From the NCBI GenBank assembly GCA_002429595.1, contig DJAM01000037.1, positions 1 through 15,689 on the forward strand: 15,689 nucleotides of DNA, given 5' to 3'. Source of the stretch: Coxiellaceae bacterium UBA6002. Lineage in GTDB: Bacteria; Pseudomonadota; Gammaproteobacteria; UBA6002. Positions 15,635-15,689 of the stretch are shown one piece after another. A program made the translations under genes and the position numbers. The first letter of the stretch is position 1. Every line of letters starts with the position of its first letter. The notes below the pieces were generated by a model that saw only the letters and a program-made list of their open reading frames with translations, was not told where the DNA came from and did not search any database.

Positions 15635-15671
15635 CACCGGCTATGCCGGTGCGAACAACAAGGGCATAGCC
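15635..15671. other. Two mutually exclusive hairpins at the right edge
   Basis: CACCGGC (15635-15641) and GCCGGTG (15645-15651) form a perfect 7-bp stem with a TAT loop. GGCTATGCC (15639-15647), inside that hairpin, is also perfectly complementary to GGCATAGCC (15663-15671). The two structures share bases and cannot coexist. This could be the folded end of an IS200/IS605-type element or another dispersed repeat cut by the window edge, or a regulatory RNA switch. No transposase is present in the visible sequence. Confidence 0.45.
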
Positions 15672-15689
15672 AAAGAAGCATTGAAAAGA

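Overview
The window looks like accessory DNA from an AT-rich gammaproteobacterium, most likely an intracellular or amoeba-associated member of the Legionellales (Legionella, Coxiella, Berkiella or Aquicella type). This is inferred from content, because no rRNA, tRNA or core operon is present to place it. Nearly every gene encodes a eukaryote-like repeat or scaffold protein: ankyrin, an unusual short ankyrin-like repeat, Sel1-like, leucine-rich and WD40. Many have hydrophilic or acidic, disordered C-terminal tails. That is the usual appearance of a cluster of secreted effectors. The only clearly metabolic genes are a quinone oxidoreductase at the right end and a broken hemerythrin-like gene.

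Layout. 1-99 is a dispersed palindromic repeat. 223-1125 (+) is an unknown protein with three 30-residue repeats. 1199-4832 is a minus-strand block. It holds two tandemly duplicated ankyrin-like genes (3324-4832 and 1660-3255), each ending in an F-box-like motif, followed by a hemerythrin gene (1199-1642) interrupted by one in-frame TAA. Facing away from these, 4956-7181 (+) is a two-gene unit: a Sel1-like protein and a helical protein with a disordered tail. A perfect 40-bp inverted repeat (7193-7289) separates it from a convergent, translationally coupled minus-strand operon at 7296-13218. That operon runs in the order membrane-anchored protein, then ankyrin/kinase-like/LRR protein, then ankyrin protein. 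13459-14504 (+) is a frame-disrupted WD40 gene. 14545-15513 (-) is qor. The right edge carries another copy of the AATGACAG-type repeat and a pair of mutually exclusive hairpins.

How the genes may work together. The most informative gene is the 830-residue protein at 9665-12157. Between its ankyrin and LRR parts I can see a candidate kinase-fold core (D-x-K-x-x-N followed by V-D-N-D-x-S-F-G) that could act on a host protein or lipid, with the flanking repeats choosing partners. The ankyrin-like pair with C-terminal F-box-like motifs suggests recruitment of a host SCF ubiquitin ligase. The 331-residue-frame protein and the 354-residue membrane protein appear distantly related over about 100 residues, and each sits next to repeat scaffold genes, so they may be partner or anchoring subunits. 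These functional readings are inferences from sequence patterns only. No searches were run.
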